A DNA stretch of 64,000 bases, from NCBI RefSeq assembly GCF_905397375.1, contig NZ_CAJPVG010000001.1:1178001-1242000 (forward strand). The letters run 5' to 3'. The stretch comes from Ralstonia mannitolilytica (GTDB lineage Bacteria; Pseudomonadota; Gammaproteobacteria; Burkholderiales; Burkholderiaceae). The position numbers and the translations under genes are program-made. Positions 54,116 to 62,865 of the stretch are shown in pieces; within the stretch, counting starts at the first letter, position 1, and every line of letters starts with the position of its first letter. Below the pieces are notes generated by a model. The model was not told the DNA's origin. It did no database searches and saw nothing but the letters and a program-made list of their open reading frames with translations.

Positions 54116-55098
54116 TCTCCGATGAAGACTTCGCGGAAGGTGTCGATGGCCACGCGTAGCGAAAGCTGCGGCTGTTCCAGGTAACTCACGAGCTTTGCCA
54201 AGCCGTACTCTCCACTGACGTGCTGGTCGACCCATTCCGGATCGTCGATGTTGATGTTCTGTTCGGCATACGCCAGCGGCGACATCACGCTGTGCAGCGT
54301 GCGCGACGATGCCCCGTTGAAGCCGATGACGAGTCGCTCCGTGCCGTTGATCTCGCCCAGGAACAGCGACAGTTCAAAGTCCGCACGCTGCAGGAAGCGC
54401 GATACCAGCTCCAGCCAGAAACTGGCGACGAGGCTGCGGTAGAGCGGATCAGCGGGCAGGGGAAGCGTCAGGCCCTTCTCCAGGCGCGACGAGCCATTGG
54501 CCATCACGGGCTGCAGCAGCGTGCCGAGCGCCAGCAGCGTGCGGCGCAGGCAGATGTTGTGGCCTTCCGCGCGCAGCATCTGCTCCAGGCCGGCAACAGT
54601 CTGAAAGTCGATGAAATCGGAGAAGCTCGCATCGTGCGACTGTGTGGCGGCGCCGGTCTCCACGCCGTGCTGGCCTTCGGCCAGCAGACGCAGGCCCTCG
54701 GTGGCGTCTTCCGCGGTGCCCAGCGACAGCATCTGCTGGCCGGCGCGCGTCCACAGGCGGGCCAGCGCAATCGGGCTGCGCGCGATGAAGTTGATGGGCC
54801 GCTCGACTTCCATCGCTGCGGCCGTCAGGAACGGAAAGCGGCGCGACGACAGGTCGCTGCTCGCCATCAGCGTACCGGCAATCGCCAGCTTGCTCTGCGA
54901 GCCCAGGAACGCAAACTGCACGGGCTTCCAGTTGTCGTACGTCGTCTTCCAATCGGGGGCTTCGGCCAGCAGTTCCATGCCCTGGGCCAGCCAACGGTCC
55001 AGCGTGTCGAGCAGCTGGACGTTGTTGGCGCTTTTCACAAAGTCGCCGCGCGAGGGCAGCTTGCCGAAGTACGAAAGCTGCAACTGGGTCTGGCTCAT
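54112..55098 (-). CDS. tagF: T6SS regulator TagF
   Basis: A 328-residue TagF (DUF2094). The N-terminal signature SYFGKLPSRGDFV and the region SDLSSRRFPFLTAAAMEVER are diagnostic. The ATG at 55098 overlaps the tssM stop. TagF restrains T6SS assembly post-translationally in other bacteria; no PpkA/PppA/Fha gene is visible in the window, so how it is relieved here is unknown. Confidence 0.9.
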   Translation of the reverse strand: MSQTQLQLSYFGKLPSRGDFVKSANNVQLLDTLDRWLAQGMELLAEAPDWKTTYDNWKPVQFAFLGSQSKLAIAGTLMASSDLSSRRFPFLTAAAMEVERPINFIARSPIALARLWTRAGQQMLSLGTAEDATEGLRLLAEGQHGVETGAATQSHDASFSDFIDFQTVAGLEQMLRAEGHNICLRRTLLALGTLLQPVMANGSSRLEKGLTLPLPADPLYRSLVASFWLELVSRFLQRADFELSLFLGEINGTERLVIGFNGASSRTLHSVMSPLAYAEQNINIDDPEWVDQHVSGEYGLAKLVSYLEQPQLSLRVAIDTFREVFIGE

Positions 55099-58000
55099 TG
55101 CGCCGTCCCTCCTTGCTCTTCCGTGACGGCGCCGTGGCGGGCTGCCTGCGTCGTCGCCGGCGCCGGGCCCGAGGGCGGCGCACCGGCCGGCGCGGGCGGC
55201 GTTGAGGTGTTCTGTGGCGCGCTGGCATCGGCAATCGACGTCGGCAGGCGCAGCCCGCGCAGGCCCTGGCCTTGCGGCGAATCGGATGCCGTGGTGCCCC
55301 CGGTCTGCGGGCTGCTGATGATGCGCAGGCTGATCGACACGGTCAGATTGTCCTTCGTCCACGACAGGTCGAACGCGCCATCCGGACGACGCTTGCGCGT
55401 GGCCGTGGCAATCAGCCGCTCCAGGCCGAAGCGGCCCGGCTCGTTGAGCAGCTCGACCGTGCGGCCGTCGAACGTGGTGGCCGTCACCTTCGCGCCGGGC
55501 GTGCCTTGCGGGTTGGGCCACACGAAGTTGGTCCATTGCGGCGGCGTGTTGCGGTAGCGCAGTTGCTGGCCGTCGATTTCGATGGTGTATTCCGTCGCAC
55601 CCTGCGACGGCACCGGCAGGATCTGGAACACGGTCTGCGGGGCCGCGGCGGCTGCACCGCCCGCACCGCCGGCCGCGCCACCCGTGAGCGGCGCGATCCA
55701 GCGCGTGAAGCCGGTCGTGAACTCCGGCACGAACGAGATACCCAGGTCCCCCCAGGTGCGGGCCGCGATCATGTCGCCACGGCGCACCGACAGCGGGCCG
55801 ATGGTCGTGCTGGCGAACTTGGCGATGGCCCCGTCCGGGCCGAACACCTGGCCGATCTCGGCGGCGCTGGCCTCGATCTTGGCGTTGGGCGAGAACGGGT
55901 ATTTGTCTGCCAGCGTGGTGACGAACGGCTGATACACCTGCGCGTTCCACACCTTGTTGACCTCCACCGTGGCCGGACGGATCGCCACCGCATACGACTG
56001 CAGCAGCGGCCGCACCAGCAGCGGGCGCAGTGTGGCGCGTTCGCTGTCGGTCATGCCGGTCAGCATCTGCTCATCCACGTACTTGAGCGTGTCGGCCAGT
56101 TCCGAACCGCTGCCGTCCAGCGTCTGCTGCATCAGCTGGCGCGCGCCCGGCCCGGGGTCGCCCTGGTTCTTGATCTGGTTGAAGCGCGTGCGCACCTTGG
56201 ACAACGACTCCATGTACCCGCGCAGCAGCGATTTGTCGTCGCGCATCACCACCACGCGCGCCAGGCCCGCAAACTCCTTGCCGACCGGGCCCATCGGGAT
56301 GGCGCCGGCATCGGCATTGCCGCCCACCTCCAGGTTGACGTTCACCTGCGACGGCGTCTGGCGTGCAAAGAGCTGCTTGAACCAGCCGAGCACGCCGGTC
56401 TTGGCCTGCTTCAGGCCGGCGTTGAACATCGACGGGTTGTCCCACGACGTCTGCTCATACGCGGTGTCGAGCACCTTGCGGATCGGCGAGTTAGTCGGGT
56501 CGCCCAGCAGGTTCATGCCGGTGACGGCCTGGTCGAAGCTGCTGAAATCCTGGATCGCCACGCCCTGCATGAAGCGTTGCCATTCGCGCGCGTATTCGGT
56601 CTTGTACATCGTGACCAGCGCCTTCTGGATCTGCTCGGGGCTGCCTTCCAGCGTGAGGTCGTCACGCGCGGCAACGTTCAGCACCCAGTCCTTGGTCTGC
56701 AGTTCCTTGTTGGCCGCTTCCTTGATGGCGGGCTGCACGTAGCCGAACCACGCTTCCTTGGTGAACGTGCCGGGCACGGCGTAGCTGCCGGCTACCAGGC
56801 CAGCCCCGGTATCGCCGACGATGCGAGCGACGGTCATCGGGGCGTAGCGCGTGGAGGCGCGGGCCTTGATCTCGGCGTACGCGCGTTCGCGTGCGGGCAT
56901 GCCGCGCACCACGCGGCGCAGGTTCTCACGCGTCTGGTCGACCAGCGCGAGGTTGCCTTCCAGCAGCGGCCAGTTGTCGTCGTTCACGCGTGCGAGGAAG
57001 AACGACAGGTTGCGCTCCGCCGAGCGGATCATCTGCTCGCGCGGCATGTTGCCCCGGTTGTCTTCCAGCCAGCCGCGCCAGAAGCGCGTGATCTGGTCGG
57101 TCAGGTGGGCGACTTCCACGTGGCGCTTGTCCGACAGCATCAGGTACGTCTTCAGCGCGTTGTAGCCGTCTTCCACGTTCGTGGGCGAGGCATCGGTGTA
57201 GCGCTTGGCGCCGGTGGAGGCGGTGGCCTGGTTGGGCGCAGCCGGTGCATTGGCCGCGGCGCCCGACGCCGTGCCCACCGTGGCCGTTGCCGTGGTGACG
57301 GACGTGGCGATCACCGCGCCGGTTTCGGGCGGACGCACCATCGGAGCAAGTTGGTCCGGATGCGCGTTGACCTCCGCCAGGAAGGTCTCGATGGCACTGC
57401 CCACCGGCTTGAGCATGACCTGGCGCAGGCCGTTGTAGTACTCGTCGAGCAGCTTGTGCTGCAGCGTGTCGCCCTGGTACAGGCCGAGCGACAGCGCGAG
57501 CGGATGGTCATTGCGATAGCGCTCCAGTTGCTCGATGCGGTCTTGCAGCGTATCGAGCGCTTCCAGGCGCGATTGCAGATCCACGCGGTTCTGCTGCATC
57601 TTCACGATCTTGTCGAGATCGGCCTGTACGTTGGCCGTGAGCGTGCGGTTGCCCATGTACGACCACGTCCAGCCGCCGAGCATCACGCCCAGCGCCAGCA
57701 CCAGCGCAAAGAACGTAGCGATGCGCAGGCGCGTCTTGGCGGGGCTGGCGAATTGCCGCACGGTCTGCTTGTCGGCAAAGATCACCTTCGAGAACAGGTC
57801 GCGCAGGAAGAAGCCGTTCTTGGAGAACACCTCTCGCGTGCGTGCGGCGCCGTCGGTCGACAGGCCAAAGCGGCGCGCAATGCGTTCGGCCGACACGCTG
57901 TTGGTGGCGCCTTCCTGGAGCGCGCTGGTGAAGTAGAAGCCGCGGAATACCGGCTTGTACTGGAACGGGTTCTCATCGAACAGCGTCATCAGGAACGCAC

Positions 58001-59030
58001 GCAGCGTCGGCTTGATCGACGCAAACTCCAGCGGGAAGCTCAGCAGCCCCGGCGACAATTTGCTGTTCCGGTGCAGCGCGATCTGCGCCACGCTGATCTC
58101 CTTCAGTCCGTCGCACAGCTCGTCAAAGCGCTGGTCGAACACGGCCGCCACGTCGGGCTTCGAATCGGGCTCGAAGGGCAGGGTGGCGCCCCACACGCGG
58201 TCGCGCTCCTGCTTCTCGCTGTCGCCAAAGAACTCGGTGAAGCCGGTGATGAGGTCGGCCTTGGTGAACATCACGTACACCGGTGCAAACACTTCCAGGC
58301 GTTCGGTCAGTTCCTGCACGCGCTGTCGCAGGTTCTTGGCCAGGTTGATGGCGAATTCGGGGCGGTTTTGCGTGAGTTCCGACACGCTCACCGTCACGAC
58401 GATGCCGTTGATGGGCGCCTTGGGGCGATAGCGCTTGAGCAGGTCGAGGAAGCCCAGCCACTCGCGGCGGTCTTCTTCGTGCACCGAATAACGGCCGGCC
58501 GTGTCGAGCAGGATGCCTTCGGTGGTGAAGAACCAGTCGCAGTTACGCGTGCCGCCGATGCCCTGGATGACCGCGCCGCCCTTGTCGGCAAACGGAAACT
58601 GCAGCCCCGAGTTCAGCACGGCCGTGCTCTTGCCTGCCGCCGGGTTGCCGATCACGATGTACCACGGCAGCTCATACAGCGCGGCGCTTCCTGACATCTG
58701 CCCGAGCTTGGAGCGCTTGATCGTCTTGACGGCTTCGGCCAGGCGCACGCGCAGGGCTTCCACTTCTTCGCGCTTGTCCGGCGTGGTGGTCTGGTCGGCG
58801 GCCGCTTGCTCCAGCACGCCTTCGAGCTTGTTGCTGGCCTGGCGCGCGCGCCAGCGCTTCCATAGATACGTCAGCAGCCACAGCCCGAGCAGTACGCCCA
58901 GCACGACGCCGGCCCAGACCAGGCCAATCTCGAAGGTCTGCGCCATCAGCAGCAGGAAGATGGTCAGCACGATCACGCCCAGAATCGACAGCGTGCGTGT
59001 GTTGGTCAGGAATTTCAGGAAGCGTTGCAT
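55095..59030 (-). CDS. tssM: T6SS inner-membrane complex protein TssM (IcmF)
   Basis: A 1311-residue IcmF-family protein. Two N-terminal helices (about 14-30 and 36-56), then a cytoplasmic GTPase-like domain with Walker A GNPAAGKS (128-135) and GGTRNCDWFF, a third helix near 440-460 (LVLALGVMLGGWTWSYMG), and a large periplasmic domain contacting TssJ. Followed by tagF in a 4-bp overlap. Confidence 0.96.
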   Translation of the reverse strand: MQRFLKFLTNTRTLSILGVIVLTIFLLLMAQTFEIGLVWAGVVLGVLLGLWLLTYLWKRWRARQASNKLEGVLEQAAADQTTTPDKREEVEALRVRLAEAVKTIKRSKLGQMSGSAALYELPWYIVIGNPAAGKSTAVLNSGLQFPFADKGGAVIQGIGGTRNCDWFFTTEGILLDTAGRYSVHEEDRREWLGFLDLLKRYRPKAPINGIVVTVSVSELTQNRPEFAINLAKNLRQRVQELTERLEVFAPVYVMFTKADLITGFTEFFGDSEKQERDRVWGATLPFEPDSKPDVAAVFDQRFDELCDGLKEISVAQIALHRNSKLSPGLLSFPLEFASIKPTLRAFLMTLFDENPFQYKPVFRGFYFTSALQEGATNSVSAERIARRFGLSTDGAARTREVFSKNGFFLRDLFSKVIFADKQTVRQFASPAKTRLRIATFFALVLALGVMLGGWTWSYMGNRTLTANVQADLDKIVKMQQNRVDLQSRLEALDTLQDRIEQLERYRNDHPLALSLGLYQGDTLQHKLLDEYYNGLRQVMLKPVGSAIETFLAEVNAHPDQLAPMVRPPETGAVIATSVTTATATVGTASGAAANAPAAPNQATASTGAKRYTDASPTNVEDGYNALKTYLMLSDKRHVEVAHLTDQITRFWRGWLEDNRGNMPREQMIRSAERNLSFFLARVNDDNWPLLEGNLALVDQTRENLRRVVRGMPARERAYAEIKARASTRYAPMTVARIVGDTGAGLVAGSYAVPGTFTKEAWFGYVQPAIKEAANKELQTKDWVLNVAARDDLTLEGSPEQIQKALVTMYKTEYAREWQRFMQGVAIQDFSSFDQAVTGMNLLGDPTNSPIRKVLDTAYEQTSWDNPSMFNAGLKQAKTGVLGWFKQLFARQTPSQVNVNLEVGGNADAGAIPMGPVGKEFAGLARVVVMRDDKSLLRGYMESLSKVRTRFNQIKNQGDPGPGARQLMQQTLDGSGSELADTLKYVDEQMLTGMTDSERATLRPLLVRPLLQSYAVAIRPATVEVNKVWNAQVYQPFVTTLADKYPFSPNAKIEASAAEIGQVFGPDGAIAKFASTTIGPLSVRRGDMIAARTWGDLGISFVPEFTTGFTRWIAPLTGGAAGGAGGAAAAAPQTVFQILPVPSQGATEYTIEIDGQQLRYRNTPPQWTNFVWPNPQGTPGAKVTATTFDGRTVELLNEPGRFGLERLIATATRKRRPDGAFDLSWTKDNLTVSISLRIISSPQTGGTTASDSPQGQGLRGLRLPTSIADASAPQNTSTPPAPAGAPPSGPAPATTQAARHGAVTEEQGGTAQ

Positions 59031-59076
59031 GTTGCCTTCGGCTCGTGAGCAGACGAAATCGGGATCAGGAACGGGG

Positions 59077-60552
59077 TCAGGTCAGGCTTGGCACCACGGC
59101 GATGGCGCCGCGTTGCTGGATGTCGTTGGCGGTAATGGCCAGCACCGGCTTGCTGGTCTGCTGGCTCAACTGGTGCGCCACGACCACGGACAGCAGCGGC
59201 CCGGCCGCGCCCACGTAGCCGCAGGGCGTGCCGACCGGCAGCAGGTCGGCTGCAACATCCAGCGCGGGAAGACGCTCGGCAAACACCCGCGCCACCTCGA
59301 CGGTGCGCACGGGGTGCATGCCGGTGTCGGACACCACGCCGGCAACGCTGATAGGGGCAGATGCGCCATCGCCATCGGCCTGTCCGGCGGGCAGGGCATC
59401 GTGCGTGGACTGGGCGGCCGCCGCAGCGAGCGTATCGAGCACATGGCCGACGGCTTCGCCCAGCGCCTTGAGTTGCGGCTGGCCGCGATCGGGTGTGGGG
59501 GCATCGAGCCGCGTCACGCTGGCGCGCGTGATGGTGAATGACTCCGCTGGTGGTGCATCGCCTGCCAGCGCGGCAGGCATCAGGCGTTGCGCCATGTCCT
59601 GCGCGCACAGAAGAACACCGGCGGCGGCTTCGCCCGGCACGCGGCCATGCTGCCGATGTGCCTCGAACAACTGCTCATGCTGCATCAGATGCTCGACCGC
59701 ACTCGGGCCGACGAGAGAATCGCTCACCAGCACCATGCGCAGCACGGGCGTGTCGCTGGCCCGGTTCACGCCTTGCGTGGCGCGGTCGAGCAGCAGCAGC
59801 GCATCGGCATCGCCCTTGGCGGCAATGGGCTCGATCGTCAGATGATCGGCCGGCCACATCTGCGCGATGCGCTGGCGCAGCCAGGCGTCGGCGGCTGCCT
59901 GCTGCTGGGGCGTCCACTCGCGCGGCAGCAGCGCGGTGACAATCAGCCGCGTCGCTTCGGATTCCGCTGGTTGCGGCGCATGGGCGACGGCATGGGCCGC
60001 CAGTTCTTCTGCCACCTGGCCGGCCAGGGCGAGCGCCCGCAGGCGTTCATCCGGCCAGTCGAGATCGGGATGCTGGTCACGCAGTTCGGCTCGCAGGTCT
60101 TCAGTGTCCAGGCCATCCACCGGTGCGGCAAAGACGGGCTGGCCAACGCCTTGCACGTCGATCAAACCGGGCTGCGCGTTGGCCTGCACAGCTTCGACCA
60201 CCGACGCGGCGTCGCCGCCCGCAGGGGCGCGCAACGCGCTGGCCAGCAGCACCGCGCGCCATTGGCGGGTGGTGTCTTGCGCGTCCGCAGGCTGCGCATC
60301 GGCGCGTGCCGCAGCCGGCGCGGCGGCCGACAGTTCACGGCCCGCCGCCACGTTGGAGCGGATGCCATCCACCGCGCGCTTGATCACCCAGTATCCAACG
60401 ATCATGCCCAGCGGCAGCAACAGCAGGTACGTAAAGATGTCTGCCGTGGTCGGCATGCGGTTGACGGACTGCCACCACACGATGACGGCGATCCACACCA
60501 CCACGAACACCGCGAGCAGCGTCAGCCCGGACCGGAAGAGTCTTGCAACCAT
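59077..60552 (-). CDS. T6SS-linked membrane protein of unknown function
   Basis: A 491-residue protein with two N-terminal helices (about 10-27 and 40-57) and a large Ala-rich soluble region. The start at 60552 is preferred over an upstream frame because it places the first helix directly after the start. The C-terminal 150 residues contain GVVSDTGMHPVRTVEVARVF and VGTPCGYVGAAGPLLSVVVA, a pattern weakly like a thiolase/ketoacyl-synthase fold; this is only an impression. Encoded between PAAR and tssM, 46 bp from tssM and 11 bp from PAAR. Confidence 0.7.
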   Translation of the reverse strand: MVARLFRSGLTLLAVFVVVWIAVIVWWQSVNRMPTTADIFTYLLLLPLGMIVGYWVIKRAVDGIRSNVAAGRELSAAAPAAARADAQPADAQDTTRQWRAVLLASALRAPAGGDAASVVEAVQANAQPGLIDVQGVGQPVFAAPVDGLDTEDLRAELRDQHPDLDWPDERLRALALAGQVAEELAAHAVAHAPQPAESEATRLIVTALLPREWTPQQQAAADAWLRQRIAQMWPADHLTIEPIAAKGDADALLLLDRATQGVNRASDTPVLRMVLVSDSLVGPSAVEHLMQHEQLFEAHRQHGRVPGEAAAGVLLCAQDMAQRLMPAALAGDAPPAESFTITRASVTRLDAPTPDRGQPQLKALGEAVGHVLDTLAAAAAQSTHDALPAGQADGDGASAPISVAGVVSDTGMHPVRTVEVARVFAERLPALDVAADLLPVGTPCGYVGAAGPLLSVVVAHQLSQQTSKPVLAITANDIQQRGAIAVVPSLT

Positions 60553-60563
60553 GTCGTGCGCGT

Positions 60564-60833
60564 TCAGAGGCTGCCGGTGTTGCCCTGGCTGGAGAGCAGC
60601 GTGGCTCCGCAAGCCGTCTTGTCGCCATGGCGCGCCGCCTGCCGGCCGTCGATGATGACGTTCGGGTCGCCCGTCACGATGACGGTCGTGCCGCCGTGGC
60701 CGTTCTTCGGGCACGTCACCTTGTCGCCCACGCAGGCGATGCCCTTGCCGCCCGCGCTTGTGTTGCCCGACGCGGTGATCACCACGCCGCCATGGTCCGT
60801 CTTGTCACCCAGCAGGATGAAGGGCCGTGTCAT
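60564..60833 (-). CDS. PAAR spike-tip protein
   Basis: An 89-residue PAAR/DUF4150-type protein that sharpens the VgrG tip. The conserved pattern GDKTDHGGVVITASGN, CVGDKVTCPKNGHG and DGRQAARHGDKTACG supplies His/Cys ligands for a metal ion. No effector extension, so it is a generic tip. Confidence 0.92.
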   Translation of the reverse strand: MTRPFILLGDKTDHGGVVITASGNTSAGGKGIACVGDKVTCPKNGHGGTTVIVTGDPNVIIDGRQAARHGDKTACGATLLSSQGNTGSL

Positions 60834-60864
60834 TGCATGCTCCCCATGTGTCCTATCGCTTTCG

Positions 60865-61722
60865 TCATTGTCTTGGTGCCGGCTGCTTGCCGAGCACGCC
60901 CTTGCGGCGCAGTTCGACGTGGCCCAGGTCCATCATCTTCCAGCGCCCGCCCCACACGAGGCCGACCGATTCCGCTGTCTGGCCGTACTGCTCGTAGCCG
61001 CGCATGGCCCACGGGTCTTTCTCGCTGATGACCAGCTTGCCCTCGCGGAAGAACGCGCTGTCCGCCGCCAGGCCGTACTGGTGGTAGCTCTGGAAGGCGC
61101 CGGCCTGCGTGACGTTGCTGCCCATCGCTGCCAGCTTCTGCTGCCGCTCGGGGCTGCGGTAACCCTCGAGCAGCGCCATTTCGTAACCGTGTTCGTCGCG
61201 CATGATCTTGTAGACGAGCAGCAGGCGCTGGCGGAAATCGGCGTCGAGCAGGTTCCAGTCGCGGCTCGCATCGCGGATGGCCGGGCGGATCTGCTCCACC
61301 TCACGCGTGGTGAACACCTCGGGCGGCAGCGGTGGCGGCGGAATCAGCCGCTCACCGTTGAGCAGCGCCGAGATGTGCGCATCGGGCTCGCGCACCTGGT
61401 CGTCGTCAAACTCAAACGACTGCTGCTCACGCAAGGCCAGCGCCAGCATCGGCGGCACCGACAACACGCCCAGCGCACCCAGCAGCAGCATCCGCCGCCT
61501 CACCACAAACGCCTTGAACGCCGACACGCCAGAAGTGGCGCTGTCCACCGACTCGCGCAACGACCCGGCCGAACGCGCCCCAACCACCGCTGCCCCCGCA
61601 CTGACCCGCTGCCATTGCGCCCGCAGCACGGCCACACACCGCTGCCGCACCGATGGCAGCAGCAGCACCGCGGCCGCCAGCACCATGGCGACGAAGTAGA
61701 GAACCAGAACGACAAAAACCAT
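60865..61722 (-). CDS. M15-type peptidoglycan peptidase, TagX-like
   Basis: A 285-residue protein with hydrophobic stretches at about 2-22 and 78-95, and a C-terminal M15/VanY metallopeptidase domain. Zinc ligands are likely H214 and D221 (SYHQYGLAAD) and H268 (LGHVEL), with EGYRS (186-190) in the substrate cleft. TagX-type enzymes cut the cell wall so the T6SS can cross it. First gene of the second leftward arm, divergent from the 61983-62714 gene. Confidence 0.83.
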   Translation of the reverse strand: MVFVVLVLYFVAMVLAAAVLLLPSVRQRCVAVLRAQWQRVSAGAAVVGARSAGSLRESVDSATSGVSAFKAFVVRRRMLLLGALGVLSVPPMLALALREQQSFEFDDDQVREPDAHISALLNGERLIPPPPLPPEVFTTREVEQIRPAIRDASRDWNLLDADFRQRLLLVYKIMRDEHGYEMALLEGYRSPERQQKLAAMGSNVTQAGAFQSYHQYGLAADSAFFREGKLVISEKDPWAMRGYEQYGQTAESVGLVWGGRWKMMDLGHVELRRKGVLGKQPAPRQ

Positions 61723-61833
61723 ACCGACCTGCGGACCGTGGGCGCCTACGTCAATTCAATCCGATGAATATCTGTATTTAGATTTAGAAGAATATTAATG
61801 AACGGTAATAATCCGGCGCACGCTGCGCAGAAA

Positions 61834-61845
61834 TATTAAGAAACC
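61834..61845 (-). repeat. 12-bp copy of the T6SS promoter repeat core
   Basis: TATTAAGAAACC, which on the minus strand reads GGTTTCTTAATA. That is identical to the core of the 17-bp repeats at 29144-29160 and 29211-29227. It lies in the AT-rich divergent gap (61723-61982) between tagX and the 61983 gene. Confidence 0.45.
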
Positions 61846-61877
61846 ATAAACAAAATACCGAAGCCCACGTCAATCAT

Positions 61878-61906
61878 TTGTCTTTCAGCAAGGCCAGACT
61901 TAGAAT
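61878..61906 (+). promoter_or_regulatory. Predicted promoter of the 61983-62714 gene
   Basis: -35 TTGTCT (61878-61883) and -10 TAGAAT (61901-61906), 17-bp spacer, 76 bp upstream of the start codon, in the AT-rich gap that also holds the 12-bp repeat core. Confidence 0.5.
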
Positions 61907-61982
61907 CGGCAGCCACTACCGGAATCGGCGCTGTTTTTATCCATACGTTCGCCGCGCATTCTATTTCAATTCTGGACCCGTG

Positions 61983-62714
61983 ATGAGTAATAACGGCGAT
62001 TTGAAACAAGAAGGGCCTCCAACGCTCTTCAAATCTGAGTCCGAGACCGATGAGGCCGGCCACACGCGCATTCTGGCGAGCCTGGAAGGGCGGGTTTCAG
62101 CCAACGGCAAGGCGCCGAAAAAGTCGGGGCGCCGATACGGCGTTGCGGCGGCCATTGCGGTGCTCGTGGCGGGCGTAGGCGCGTGGGTCCTCCTGAACCC
62201 GACGGGTGAGTCCGCGCCCGCCCAGGTGGCCGAGCAGGCCGCGCCCGCGGCAGCGCAACCGCCGGCCGCCACGCAATCTGCGGCCGCACAAGGCGATACG
62301 GCGGCAGTGCCATCGGCTGCATCGGCGCCGGTTGTCGCGGTGGCCAGCGAACCCGCTGCCGAGATGCAACCGGCCACCATCGTCAACGTCACCCCCAGCG
62401 ACGAACACGCCATCGACAAGCTGGGCAAGGCGCCGCATGCCGAAACGACGGTCAGTCACGCGGCCGCGGCAAAATCGGCCAATACCGATGAAGGCAAGAC
62501 GGCCACGGCCAAGCTCGTTGCCAAATCGACCGATACGCCCTTCAAGCCTCTGCAGGCAACCAAAGCCAAGGCGCAATCGCCGGCCAAATCGGCCAGAAAC
62601 CGTAAAGGCACGTTGGCGCCGGATGATCCGGATGCCGATCTGCTGGCGGCATTGCTCGCCCCGCAGAACGCGGCCAATAAAGTCATCAACCCGCCCAATT
62701 CCAAGGGGCAATAG
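61983..62714 (+). CDS. Single-span Ala/Pro-rich membrane protein, unknown
   Basis: A 243-residue protein. A short polar N-terminus, one membrane helix (about 53-72: YGVAAAIAVLVAGVGAWVLL) and a long Ala/Pro/Thr/Lys-rich low-complexity exterior. No domain recognised; the layout resembles envelope-spanning linkers such as TonB- or SPOR-type anchors. Divergent from tagX and 151 bp before a vgrG, so it is probably part of the T6SS locus. Confidence 0.6.
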   Translation: MSNNGDLKQEGPPTLFKSESETDEAGHTRILASLEGRVSANGKAPKKSGRRYGVAAAIAVLVAGVGAWVLLNPTGESAPAQVAEQAAPAAAQPPAATQSAAAQGDTAAVPSAASAPVVAVASEPAAEMQPATIVNVTPSDEHAIDKLGKAPHAETTVSHAAAAKSANTDEGKTATAKLVAKSTDTPFKPLQATKAKAQSPAKSARNRKGTLAPDDPDADLLAALLAPQNAANKVINPPNSKGQ

Positions 62715-62723
62715 CCGCCTGAG

Positions 62724-62749
62724 CGCCCGGTGATTTTCATGGCCGGGCG
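62724..62749 (+). terminator. Hairpin after the single-span membrane protein
   Basis: CGCCCGG (62724-62730) / CCGGGCG (62743-62749), 12-nt loop containing a short T-run, 10 bp after the stop. Probably a weak terminator before the third vgrG. Confidence 0.35.
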
Positions 62750-62865
62750 ATTCAGCGGGGGGCGGGCGCGATATCACGCAGGGCTGCGCCCCCATAAAAA
62801 TGCCCGCGTCGGCTTGGCCTTTGTCACCTGCGTGACGGGGCCGCCGTTGCAGCATCGGACAGCGA

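Noticed and set aside
55272..58694. A 1140-codon plus-strand frame opposite tssM
   Set aside because: Shadow of tssM; no domain, Arg/His/Leu-rich, no ribosome-binding site.
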